The position numbers and the translations under genes are program-made. From contig MBPM02000084.1 in the NCBI GenBank assembly GCA_001695595.3, positions 186,001 to 250,000 of the forward strand: 64,000 nucleotides of DNA, in the 5' to 3' direction. How positions within the stretch are numbered: position 1 is the first letter of the stretch; every line of letters starts with the position of its first letter. The notes under the pieces are model-generated. The model was not told the origin of the DNA. It was given only the letters and a program-made list of their open reading frames with translations, and ran no database searches. The stretch comes from Plasmopara viticola. Taxonomy: Eukaryota; Oomycota; Peronosporomycetes; Peronosporales; Peronosporaceae. Below, piece by piece: positions 22,260 to 33,429 of this stretch.

Positions 22260-24650
22260 CTATGTGCTGTCGACAGTGACAAGAGAGGGAAAGCCTGAGT
22301 CTACATCCTCGTTCATTGAGACTTCGGACTTGGTTGAAATTGACTGCGATTTGTTTCGGTTAATCTCATCCTGCCAGTGCATGAGATTGGCATCCAACTG
22401 CGCCATGCAATGGTCCAGGCGTGCACTGGGCAGGTTGCTTAATGTCAAGAAGAGTGGCCGTACGATGCCGATAATAAAGCCCGCCTGCATCTTTTCGAGT
22501 GGAATCGGCTGCTCCCGATCGTAGCCGATGCTCACGGGCAGAAGCAACTCGCGCTCTTTGTCGCCCTGCTGATAAAATTCCTGCTTAATGCGCTCCGTCC
22601 AATTAAGATATGTGTGCAACGACTTAGTTGGGTTCGAAACATCTGCAGCGTGTAAAGCCATTTGTAACACCAGGCGATCGTCATCCGGATCGGCAATTTT
22701 CCAGCCTTCTTCGGTTGCTCTATGATGCCAAAAGTCAGGCTAAATAAGCTGCGAAGTACGCTATGGAATTAACGTGAACGACACTTACCTTCGAACAAGA
22801 TTATCAAACTTGCCCAAGTACGCAGAATGTACGCTATTGTCCGTGGCTAATACCATGTCAGTAATCAGACTTCGGACCTGAAGTTTCAACGACATGAAGG
22901 TCAGTCGTATCTGTAAAGTTCCTCTGCAATTCTCATCTTCTTACCTCATGCTGTTCGATCTTTGTAAGGCCTTGAAATATATTGCATTGTGGATCTTTAA
23001 TTAATTGAAAAGCCAATGCGCAATGCATGTGTTCTAAAGGAGAACGGTACACATACTGCACGGCCAAGTCATCGTTCACAGTAATGTGAAAATTGTTGCT
23101 ATAGCTTGTATGACCCTAAGGATTACACAATCGTGTGAAATTTCGATCGCCAACAATTCAGATAGCTACACCTACGACGTCGTGTATAATTGCTGCCAGA
23201 AGTGCCGTGCACTTGATGCGTTCGGTAAATAAAGTGCCGAGATTACCGACAGACATAAAGTGATGTAAAGTTTGTGTAACATCGGCGGCATGTTCGGCTA
23301 CAGATACAAACAAAATGTTTGTCAAAAGCAGCAATACTGGCGTCTACGTGTACACTAACAACAGTACCGTTGTGGTACGGATGTGCATAGTACCTGCGCT
23401 CGACACTGCAAAGAGGAAAAATTAATATGAGAACTAGCAACTAAGCAAGATGTATCGATTGTCGGGACGTACTGCCGCAAGAACGATTGGATGCGCGCTT
23501 TGGTTGTTCGAAAGTGACTGCAGATTCCGTACTGCTCTAAAAGCGCATTTCCGATGATGCACAGTGATTGACCAGGAGCTGCTGCGGCAACCTGCGGTAA
23601 AAATCGATGACAATTACAATTGGAACAAAAGCGAGGATACGCAGAAATGATAGGGTTGCGTACCGCGAAGACATTGAAGTTCCAATTGTCAATATTGGCA
23701 ATCTCGCTCTGCACTGCAAGAACCACTGCCGGATTCGTAATTTCGGGACAAATTTCGATAGAGCAACGGCGCCGCTGTTCTTCCTTTTGCTTCATAACGC
23801 GCGCAACTGCTTCGCTCCAACGTCGCGCAACAATTTTATTTTCATCGCTATTGCCTTTTTTTTCTTCACCATGGTCCGACTGGTACATTGCTACCAGACA
23901 GCGCCGCAATATACTTGTCCGACGCAGCGCACTACGAAAAGTTTTCGCACTTTCCGATTCATGCAAAAAGTTTTGGATGAAAAAGTGTTGCATGCTTTCG
24001 TCAAACACATTCGAGTGGGTGTCAAACAACTTCTGCATTGTGTTTTCGATACTCCGTTCGTCCCACGTTGAGGTCACAGTTTCGAGTGCGCGCGAGAAAC
24101 CATGCAATATCTGGTCGAGCTCCACACGTTGCACCGCAGCTTCGCCACGCTCACTGTCGCATGCGTGCTGCTGGAGCTTACGCAGCAGTGCTACTGCGTA
24201 CATAATGGACTCGTCGCTCGTATGATCACTCGAAGTCGCTAAGGCCGTTGTTGCACGTCGTGATGACACATGTTCAGTGCTAAGAAAACGGCTGTTTATA
24301 TCGCTGTACTCTTCTTTAACTTGTTCAACGTCGAGGTCGATACCGACGTTGACAGCACCTACGGTCCCGACAACCGAAGTGCCTACGAGGCGCGGAGAGG
24401 ACTGAGATATTCTTAATCGGGAGATTTGCAGCGAGGATATGTTTCTGGGCAATTCGGATGCATTAGATTGCATGGAATGTGGCAACGGCAATATTGACGA
24501 GCTAGCAGAAAGGACGGCTGTGTCGCCTCCAGCAAAAGTCGCAAGAGCAGATGCCAATGGTGCACTTGAGCTATTCATCCTGCAGCGAGCTAAATCTGCA
24601 ATCGAGTGCAGCAGCATCCTGCGTCTGTTTTCCTTAGCCTCGACTCCCAT
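22260..24650 (-). CDS. Class I 3',5'-cyclic-nucleotide phosphodiesterase (seven exons)
   Basis: Exons 24650-23664, 23591-23473, 23405-23368, 23297-23176, 23115-22945, 22877-22789 and 22719-22260; six introns of 60-72 nt, all GT-AG and phase-compatible, give 661 aa. Residues 1-320 are a Ser-rich N-terminus without a recognised domain. The catalytic domain starts at WNFNVF (about 323-328). Metal and catalytic residues are visible: YHNAEHAADV (His380, His384), HDV (His420, Asp421), HAADVSNP (Asp535), and the nucleotide-binding glutamine in KMQAGFI. The enzyme hydrolyses cAMP and/or cGMP to the 5' monophosphate, ending second-messenger signals; specificity cannot be told. The usual D-H-P after HD is replaced by GHTSYSNNF, which could reflect divergence or a slightly misplaced splice site. 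An upstream exon is not excluded. Confidence 0.88.
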
Positions 24651-25398
24651 GAGACAAAATCAAAAGCAACAGGTCGTGTATTCGTGGATGCTCGTTGAGC
24701 GACCCGTCGGACCAAATTCGTTTCTTGACAGCAACTTCAAATCCTGCGCAGTAATTAAGTCGCACTCACTTTGCGCCCGTTTGGTTTGCCCTGCCTCACT
24801 CTCGTTCACTTAAGCACAGCGAGCAGTTGCAGGCGTGAGAATTGTTGGGAGGCAGGGCGTGAAGATTTCACTCGTTACGAGACTTTTCTTCGGGCCAGCC
24901 AAACAAGTGTTACTTATGGTTATTTTTAATAGTTCATGAAGTTGAAGGGAACACGCAGACCTGAAACCGCCTCTACGGAAGCAAGCAGAAGAAATGACAG
25001 ACCGCGGCAAAGTCCAGCAGATCTATTCTTGGCACAATTCGCTCTCACTTACCGTTGCATTTTTATTGTACATGTGGTGCTGAACTCATATCAGGCCTTA
25101 CCTGACCTTGGTGTGAATTACCCCGAATTTCGATCCTTATAATATTAGCTACCAGCACAACAGAGAAATGCACACAAAACGTTCACACTTGAAATGCCAG
25201 TTACTCAAATCATTGATTGGCGATCCTTTATTTTCGAAAAATGAATCAGCCCAAGTAACGGGCGACGCAAAGTGCAACTCTCGCCAATGCACACGACAAA
25301 TGGACATCACCCCACTGTCGAATAACGCCATACCTTTCTCTGACCGCAAATTATCCAAAACGTTTTCGTGGCCCTGATACTGTGTCGATTTGTAGTCC
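24651..25398. other. Intergenic stretch between PDE and RPL36
   Basis: Contains the PDE 5' region and the RPL36 3' region. A 68-codon plus frame with an ATG (24936-25142) and a minus frame (25010-24810) have no recognised domain. No convincing gene; a small unrecognised gene on plus around 24936 cannot be excluded. Confidence 0.4.
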
Positions 25399-25935
25399 TT
25401 AAGCGTGGTGAGCCGCCTTGGCACGGAGAGCAGCGTAGTACGCCTTCATCTCTTCACGCTTCTGCAGGGCGCGACGGTGCGTGCCGAGCTATCGCAGTCA
25501 AACAAATACAGAAAAAGCATCAAACGGTGTCAATGGACAAATTCAAATAAAAGGCACAACACGGGTACTGATTCGCCACTAAAGTGGCAGTTTACGTACG
25601 CGCTTTTTGGAAAACTTGTAAATACGCTTCTCAGCCGACGACCCACCACTCTTGATCATATCCAAAATACGCTTCTCGTAAGGCATTAAGCCAACCACTT
25701 CACGCACGATGTCACGCACGAGTTTGGTCTTTTTGCCGGCGCGCTGCACAAATCGTTCCAATAATTTTCTGTTAGCCTTTGTCTACTGTCTTAAATCTCC
25801 AATTTGCAGCGCAATCGGAGCTGCCGAAAAAGATATCGCACTTACACCCTTGCGGGAAGCGGGGCGAGGAGCCACCTGCTTCTTGTTGACAGGAAACCCC
25901 TTATTCAGACCCACGGCGATTCCAGTGGAGGACAT
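25399..25935 (-). CDS. RPL36: 60S ribosomal protein L36 (eL36), three exons
   Basis: Exons 25935-25846, 25743-25600 and 25488-25399 (introns of 102 and 111 nt: GTAAGT...TGCAG and GTACGT...GATAG; phase 0) encode 107 aa, close to the usual ~105. The protein begins MSSTGIAVGLNKG, continues through ASRKG/RAGKKTKLVRDIVREVVG and PYEKRILDMIK, and ends KKR/LGTHRRALQKREEMKAYY, all standard eL36 segments in correct register across both junctions. It is a structural component of the large ribosomal subunit. The first open stretch extends upstream of the ATG, but homology starts at this Met. The introns are longer than the 60-76 nt of the neighbouring genes. Confidence 0.95.
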
Positions 25936-26459
25936 GTTGATGTTTTCACTAAATGCTTTAGCTTTTCCGCTGGGGGATTGATTGGTCGCCGCGTATGCGG
26001 TTCGGCTGACCGGTTTAATTTGCGCAAAAAAAAGCCAATTAGAGCGCATTTCATTAGGAATAATTAAATTGGCAGCATTTTGACGGCGTTATTTTGGTAT
26101 TATATGGTCGGGAATTATCAAAATATGACAGCAAAACCAAAACTTGTTTGTTGTCAAACTTTACAAATTTCTTTTCATGCTACTATCGATTTACACTACT
26201 GATTGGGTCTAATAGCCATAGTTGTAATAATGTACCGCGTCGACTTGACTCGCATTTGCACCATGCGTTGTTGCTACTACTTTCCAACACTTGCTTGTAA
26301 CTAAGGTCATTCTTGAGAGGCATTTCGCGAACTATTTACATTGCAGAATGTGCTATTTCAAACTTTTTCTTGTTAAAAAATGATAAACATTTCTTTTATT
26401 GTTTGGAAAAACCTACAATTTTTTTAAGTCTTAAAAGAAAAGTGGTAATGTCAGACAGC
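25936..26459. other. RPL36 upstream region, no gene seen
   Basis: AT-rich upstream DNA of RPL36. No recognisable coding sequence. The tandem-repeat domain begins immediately to the right. Confidence 0.45.
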
Positions 26460-26760
26460 AGTGCAACTTTGTATGACATGGTGAGTAGTCCGCATACTTG
26501 AACAAAATTTCGTCATGAATGTGATCTAACATTCCAAAATCAGCTGAATAGGTCGTAAATAAAACTGAAGAAGTGACGGTACAACATTTAGCGTCCGGGT
26601 AGTGAGGTGTGTTTGTACTATACCCAGGATGATATAGGCACCTCCGTTGCAAAGTAAGGGTTGGCCTTGGAAAAGTGTTTAAATGCAATGTCTTGAGGAC
26701 ACTTGGAACCCCACGCTGGTTAACATAGTAGGGAAAACACTTGCTCATGAGAGTTTACCA
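26460..26760 (-). repeat. Inverted, diverged relic of the ~635-bp satellite monomer
   Basis: The reverse complement of about 26580-26735 aligns with plus-strand relic units near 29.82-29.96 kb: both carry a CCAGC-TG...TCA stretch, ATTGCATTTTAACA-like sequence, CATCCTGGGTATA and ACCTCACTA-CCGGA in the same order and spacing. It is the leftmost recognisable unit and points opposite to most of the array. Confidence 0.6.
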
Positions 26761-29700
26761 TTTTTCTCCTGAAATTTTGGTGTCCCACCGATGCTAAAAT
26801 TTTTAATACAGCTTCCTAGTAAAACGCTTGGTTCAGAATGGCATAAGCTTTAGTGAATAGATGGCTAATGTTTTAATCTTTTTTTGCATCTTATTGAAGT
26901 TTTTTCACCGCCTGTAACATCATGTAGTCAAGACAATAAGAATCGACGTGGTCATGCTCATTCTAAAAAAGATTACAAACGCAAAGCATGAAGTTTGAAT
27001 GCCATCTACGCAATATCGTAATTGAAGTTTAAACATTATTTCAAATGGAGCCAAAGGCAAACAATGAGAGCCTTTGCTGTATGAGATAGCTACTTATGCT
27101 ACTACCACTTTGGTGTAAAATTTTTTGCCCGCAGCCTCATGCTCTTGTGTCAGGCCGGAGAGGCTATACTGATTTGCGTCGGCCTTCGTGCCATCGGCCA
27201 CGCAACCAAAAGTGTTCCATCAAACATAGATATATACGATGCCTTTCACTTGCATTTCATTGGTTTCAAATACAACAGGAGTCACTTTTTTCGACAAATA
27301 GCTTATGCTCTACAATGAAGGTGCGCGTTATATCTACAATTATTACACACAACTCAATGGAAAACATAGCTACAGGCTAGTAGACACAAGCACTTGAAAC
27401 GATATATTTGACATATTGGTACTACACTTATATCGGTTAAGCATCGATGTGTGTGATTCTTATACACGTCGCTGCTACCAGCCAAATGCTCTTTTAGCTA
27501 TGTCCAAAAGTGTGTACCCTTGCATTATATCCGAAAGTCGTAAAAATAAAATACTTCTCGTTGTGAAATTGACGACCTTTTTTATACCATCGACATATTT
27601 TATTTTGACACTATTACAATGTCAACCCATGGTTTAAAACGCACGCGCATTCCACATCTTGAGTATAGCGGATACCAACAAGACGTATACCGCTTTACCC
27701 GTTCAGAAACGTGACCTTGACAAATTGGCTTCACTCAGTTTGGAGAAAGTAATGCGTGGCACATTACTCTATCCAGCTTTTAACACACACTTCGACAATC
27801 CCGATTCGAGTAGGCAATACTTTTGCTGTAAAAGCATGTTATTATTGTTGACTAGACGTATTTTACTAGCGCAAAAATAAAAGAGGTCTTAATCGACAAC
27901 AGATGTTGTCGATAGCATTCATCTTCAATCTTCGCATCCGTAGAGCACGACAACGTGTATTTTTCTTGATTCGCTCACACCGCGCCAGCAGTGTAGCCAA
28001 GAACGCGAGTATATCTATCAAGAGCGTGAAAAGCATTACTTTCATATTTTTATAGATCGTGCTGTTTTATGCATTGCGTTTTGCAAGGTAGTTGAATTAT
28101 AGCTTGTAGTATTGATAAAATTTAGCGCATCAATTTGCACGAGATCCTTTCACAAACATGAGCGAGGGTCTCTTCCTGCAGTATCGACCAGCCTGAATCA
28201 GTAAAACTCTCTAAGTGACCTCGAGATTCTGTCTTTCAAAATATTTTTATTTTTGTCAAAATACATTTTGAAATGGACGCTCATTCCAGACCCTGGGATA
28301 AGCACAAACCTCATCACTACCCAATCAGAAGCGTGAGCGGGATCAGTTAGCGCCACTCGACCCGGCGAAAGCAATGCGTGGGTTATAACCATGAGTAGCT
28401 TCATAAGACACACGTCAAGAATCAACGACTCGAAAAACCGTTAAATCGGATGTAATAACAGATGTTATACCTACGGTACAACCAAATTACGAATGTTATT
28501 AAAAAAGGCTTTGTCTCAATACAGACAACATCGGCAATGCTTATCTTTGTTCCGTGCATTCATGGATATCTTTTCTCTTACAACGAGCACGACCGCGTTC
28601 ATTCTTCTTGACTCAAAAAAAGAAAGCGTAACCGCGAGTTCTCATGTCGAGGACGTATCGAAGCAGTATAAAGAAAATCTGACGAGGTCTTGCTGTTTTT
28701 CTTGTAGGCTTCGCAAGTGTGTTGTGTTTTAATTTGTAGCATCGCTGTCGTATAGCACATCAGAATTTAGGCACGCGATTTTTCACCACCGCGAGCGAGA
28801 GTTTTCTTTTGTTCGCTTTAACAACTTAAAACAGTACACCCTTTCTTGCCGACCTTGACATATTGTCTTTTAATGAACATCTCCATGCCAGCTCCTGGTT
28901 CAGAACGGATTTTTCTTTTGCACCCTCACTATATTACACATCACAGTACCTGTGCACCACTCTCCGGTCAAATCAACCCAAATTGGCGCCACTCACCTCG
29001 GCAAATGGAACAGTACAACATACAACTTTAAGACTAATGTCGAGAGTTACCAATTTGAAATACCATTCAATTGGATGCAAATATTACTTCAGAACTGGTC
29101 GGATATTACAAACGCAACTAAAAAAAGGAAGTAGCAATCACAACTGGTGTCGGTATAATTTATCTATATTTTGGCTTTTGTAGACTCATTCGCTATAAAT
29201 ACGAGCACGACCACGTGTAACTGTCTTGACACCTCTACATTGCATCAGTAGCGGATATATATACGCAAGTTCTCGAGTCGAGAACGTTAAGAAGTAACAA
29301 AAGACGATTCTACTGCAATGACACGTACCTACCTCACCACTTGGTTAAATGGGCGACCTTGATAAGCTGGCGCCACTCAAATCGGCAGAAATATTGAAAC
29401 TTTATCACTATAACTAACTCCACAAAAAACACTTTTGGACCCGTATATACTAACGCCATTAAGCAGATGCAAAAACGCATACTATCCCTATGATCTGCTT
29501 GTACATACGAGAGCAAATCTGATAAAAGGTCTTTTCAAGCCACAGATGTTAATTACAGCAACTTTTTATATCTTTAGTTTCTGTAGGCTCCACCAATCTT
29601 AAAACGAGCTCGACCACGTCTTTTTCTTGACTCGTTTACATCGCGTTAGTAGCGAAGACGTAAACGCAAAATGTAATTACGCGAATTAATAGGCATTGTG

Positions 29701-32290
29701 CTTATACTTTTGTATAAAGCATTTTGCAAAGAGGCTGCGATATGGTTTGTGGTATCGTGTGCGTATTTCCGTGTTTTGGCATGATATTCTCTCACCAGCA
29801 AGCCCGAGAGTCACTTTCGGCTCAATTTACCAGCCTGAGAAGATTCACCCTTTCTTAGTGACCTCAAAATATTGCATTTTAACAACTTTGCGTTGTAAAT
29901 ATTGTTTTGAAGCTTATTCTGCATCCTGGGTATAAAATATACCACCTCACTAAGCGACCGGAAATGTGAGCGAGAGTATTTACCACAGCGTAAGAAATGT
30001 GCGGCATATTGATATGTGCAGCTTCACATAACATTTGTTGTTAATTGACAAATTGCAAAGCCATTAGATTATGTGAACTAACAGATATTATCCAATGTCT
30101 TTAACGGTCTTCAATAAAGAAGTCTCGACCGATTATAGATGTCGGTGGTAATATTATCTTTGTTCCCTGCGTTTGCAGGCTTCTTCTCTCTTACAATGAG
30201 CATGACGACGTGTGTTCTACTTGACTCGTTTGCTCTGCATTAGTAGTGGCAACAAAACTGCAAGTATCATGCCGAGAGTGGATGAAAGCAGTGTGAAGAT
30301 AATTTCTCAAGAGCCTGCTGTGTTATGGAAAGCATTTTGCAAGACAGCTGCACCATGGCTCGTTGTATCGCATTGCTACATCAGAACTCTGGAACAAGAT
30401 CCTCTCACTACCAAAGTGAGGCTTATCCTCGGCTTTAATTCTTAGCCCGAAGCGGTACACCCACCTCTTGTGATCTCCTAATTTGTATTTTGATAGTTTG
30501 TTAATGTCAAGTCTTTTACGCGCCTACCACATCCTTAGTATAGTACAACAATGACACTATCACAATGCGGGTATTCTCACTACCCAGTAGGAAGCATGAG
30601 CGGTAGCAGTGGGTGCTACTCAACTTGTCAAAAGCATTTTGCCATATCGAGGTCCATATGACACACGTCGAGAGCCATCTATTTGAAATGGCTTTGAATG
30701 TGATGTTCAAATGCAACTATAACAAGATCGCATGTAAGGTATGCAAAACAAATGTGGTTTTAGTTAACCACATATGCTCTCAATAGCATTCACTTCTATT
30801 TTCTGTATCTGTAGAATTCTTCGCGAGCACGATCACGTGTTTCCCTATTGACTCATTTGAGCCGCATCAGTAACGGAGGCATATGCGCAACTTTTTACGT
30901 CGGGAACGTGTAAGGAAACCTTTTCGAGATCTTAGTTTTTTGTGGAAAGTAATTGCATTATGATATAGAGCCGCTATATCAAACCAATTTTTGAGACGGA
31001 ATCGAGGTCGTTCTCATTGTTAGAACTAAGAAGTACGTAGAATAAAGGCATGCAGATGAACACTATTGACAGCATTTGGGGTTAGTCGAGACCTTTTCAT
31101 CGTTCATTCCGAATTCACGATCAGCTGATAGGTATGAAACGCATTTATCAGCAAATATGATGGCTTTATGAATCTGTGCTTCAAGAACTCTAAATTATGA
31201 AGTTCCGAACTGCAAGTGCACGTATTACGTGCGCCAATATATGTGCACCAACTGATCTCACTCATGCTTCCGACGCAGTAGTAATGTATACGTATGCGGG
31301 ATGTGTCATAGTGATACTATACCCAGGATTAAAACAGCACGCTCAGGAGTTGACATGGTTGATCTGTCAGAAGACAATGTCTTTAGATCCGTTAGGATGG
31401 TTAACCGCTCCAGGTGGGCTAACAAAGCAGGCAAAATCCCCCGCCGCTGTTAGTGAGGTGTAGCCCGACAAGAAATATTTCTTAGTGACTTGCTGCTTTG
31501 TAAAGCGTTGGCACGAAATCCTTTCACTACTTACTGCAAAATATTTACCCCGCCCTTAAAACTAGCTAGAAATTGTACACGCTTCGCTCTGATCTCAAGA
31601 GATTGTCTTATGATATTTACTCAATGTTATATCCTTAATACGCAGTCGACATTCGGGTATAGTATCACGAAAGCACATGTCACGATTTTCTCATTACATA
31701 TATGTAATGTAAACCGATATGGCTCTGCCGCATATGTGAGATTGGTTCTCCAAATGCGTTTACTTTACGACACGGTCAACAGTGAAACCGTGATAAGTTA
31801 GTGCCACTCAACCGGCAAATATCGAGGCTCATGATACACACGTCAAGAGCCACTAGTTCGAAAAGTCACTAAATTTGATGTATAAACGTATAGTGCCTAG
31901 GTTTGTGTATGGTGGTTGCGTTATAATATGTTGTATCGTTGTAGCACATCAAAATATCGACACAAGATTCTTTCCAACGGGCGAGGGTTATTTTCGTAGC
32001 GCGAGGAAATACACCTCGTCTTTGCGATCCCATATTGTTAATATCTCACTAATAACTTCTGCGCGTGGCTCCCACTTTCTGGGTATAGTACAAAACTGAC
32101 ACATACCACAATCCGTAAACCTCACTACTCGGTCGGAAGCGTGTACGTGACAAGTTGACACCACACAATCTGGGGAAAGTAATGAGTGTTTTATTACTAT
32201 ATGTAGCTTCGAAATAAACATTTCGGGACCTAAAAATTGCCAATGACCATTTAGTCCGATGTATGAACACATTCAAATTTAGTCACCTGT
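26761..32290 (+). repeat. Diverged left flank of the ~635-bp satellite
   Basis: Ordered fragments of the monomer recur but with heavy divergence. A GAGC-CGACCACGTGT-type landmark followed by TTGACTC and a GC-TTAGTAGCG-type stretch appears near 27.95, 28.58, 29.20, 29.60, 30.20 and 30.82 kb, so the spacing is mostly 600-630 bp. The other landmark, (C)CTGGGTATAGTAC...ACTACCC-GGAAGCGTGA-CGTGACA, appears near 28.28, 30.54 and 32.08 kb. Short open frames here are not considered genes. Confidence 0.7.
31180..31480 (-). repeat. Inverted relic monomer inside the diverged flank
   Basis: The reverse complement of 31190-31480 matches the monomer order CCTGCT-GTTA..., ACATTGTCTTCTGACAG (compare GTATTGTCTTTCGATGATT), CCTGGGTATAGTA...GACACAT and GTCGGAAGCATGAGTGA. 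Units on both sides are in plus orientation. Confidence 0.55.
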
Positions 32291-33429
32291 TCGCGATCTA
32301 CGAACGCAAAGTGAGGAATCACTTTACGAAATACAGATGTTGTCGGTAATATCCTCCTGTTTTCCAGCATCTGTAGATCCATCGTTCTTAGTATGAGCCC
32401 GACCACGTGTATATTTTGTTACTCGCTGACACTACGCTAGTATCGGAGACATGAGGCAAGCTTTAAAGTCGTGGACAGCATCAAGATAAATAAAGATCTT
32501 GCTGTTTTGTAGAAAGAGTTCTCGCAAAAAAATTGCGTTATGATTTGATACATCGCAACGGCATACTAAAATATTGGCACGAGATTCTTTCACCAAGAGC
32601 GAGGGTTTACCTTGCTCCGTTTACCATGTTTAGTTCATCCTTCGTTGAAGACCTTGAGATATTGTCTTTCGATTATTTTTCGAAGTCAACATCTGCTTTG
32701 AAACGGAAGGACCTTCCATGAGTATAGCGTCGCAATGACACATACCACTATGCGTATACCGCCATGACTGCTCAGAACCGTAACCGTGACAATTTGACGC
32801 CCCTCAAACCGGCAAAAGCAATGCGTGTGTTCTTACTATATGTAGCTTCAGAAGACACACTACGGAACCTAGAAAATGCCAAACTCATCTAATCCGATGT
32901 ACAAACGCATATACTTTCAGTCACCTGTTCGCGGTCTTCGAACGCAAGAAGAAAGAGCACTTTATGAAATACAGATGTTGTCGATAGTAATCACCGGTTT
33001 TTCTGCATGTGTAGACTCCATCGTTCTTAGCTTGAGCCCGACCACGTGTATTGATTTCACTAAATAAAGATCTTGCTGTTTTGTGGAAGAATTTGAGCAA
33101 GATAGTTGCGTTCTGATTCGAAGCATCGCAACGGCACATTCAAATTCTGGCACGAGACCCTTTCACCAAGAGCGAGGATTTATCCTGCTCCGTTTACCAT
33201 GTTTGGTACACCCTTCCTTAAAGACCTTGAGGTATTGTCTTTCGAAGATTATTTATTGTCAACATCTGCTTTGAGACGGAAGCACCTTCCATGAGCATAG
33301 CGTCGCAATGACACATACCACAAAACGTATACCGCCATGATCGCTCAGAAGCGTGACCGTGAAAATTTGACGCCCCTCAAACTGGCAAAAGCAATGCGTG
33401 TTTTCTTACTATATGTAGCTTTAGAAGAT

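Noticed and set aside
23607..24225. Overlapping plus-strand frames of 154 and 201 codons
   Set aside because: Antisense to the large first exon of the PDE gene, with no recognisable domain.
24936..25142. 68-codon plus frame with an ATG
   Set aside because: No domain, no supporting splice structure and a position between two minus-strand genes; kept only as a note.
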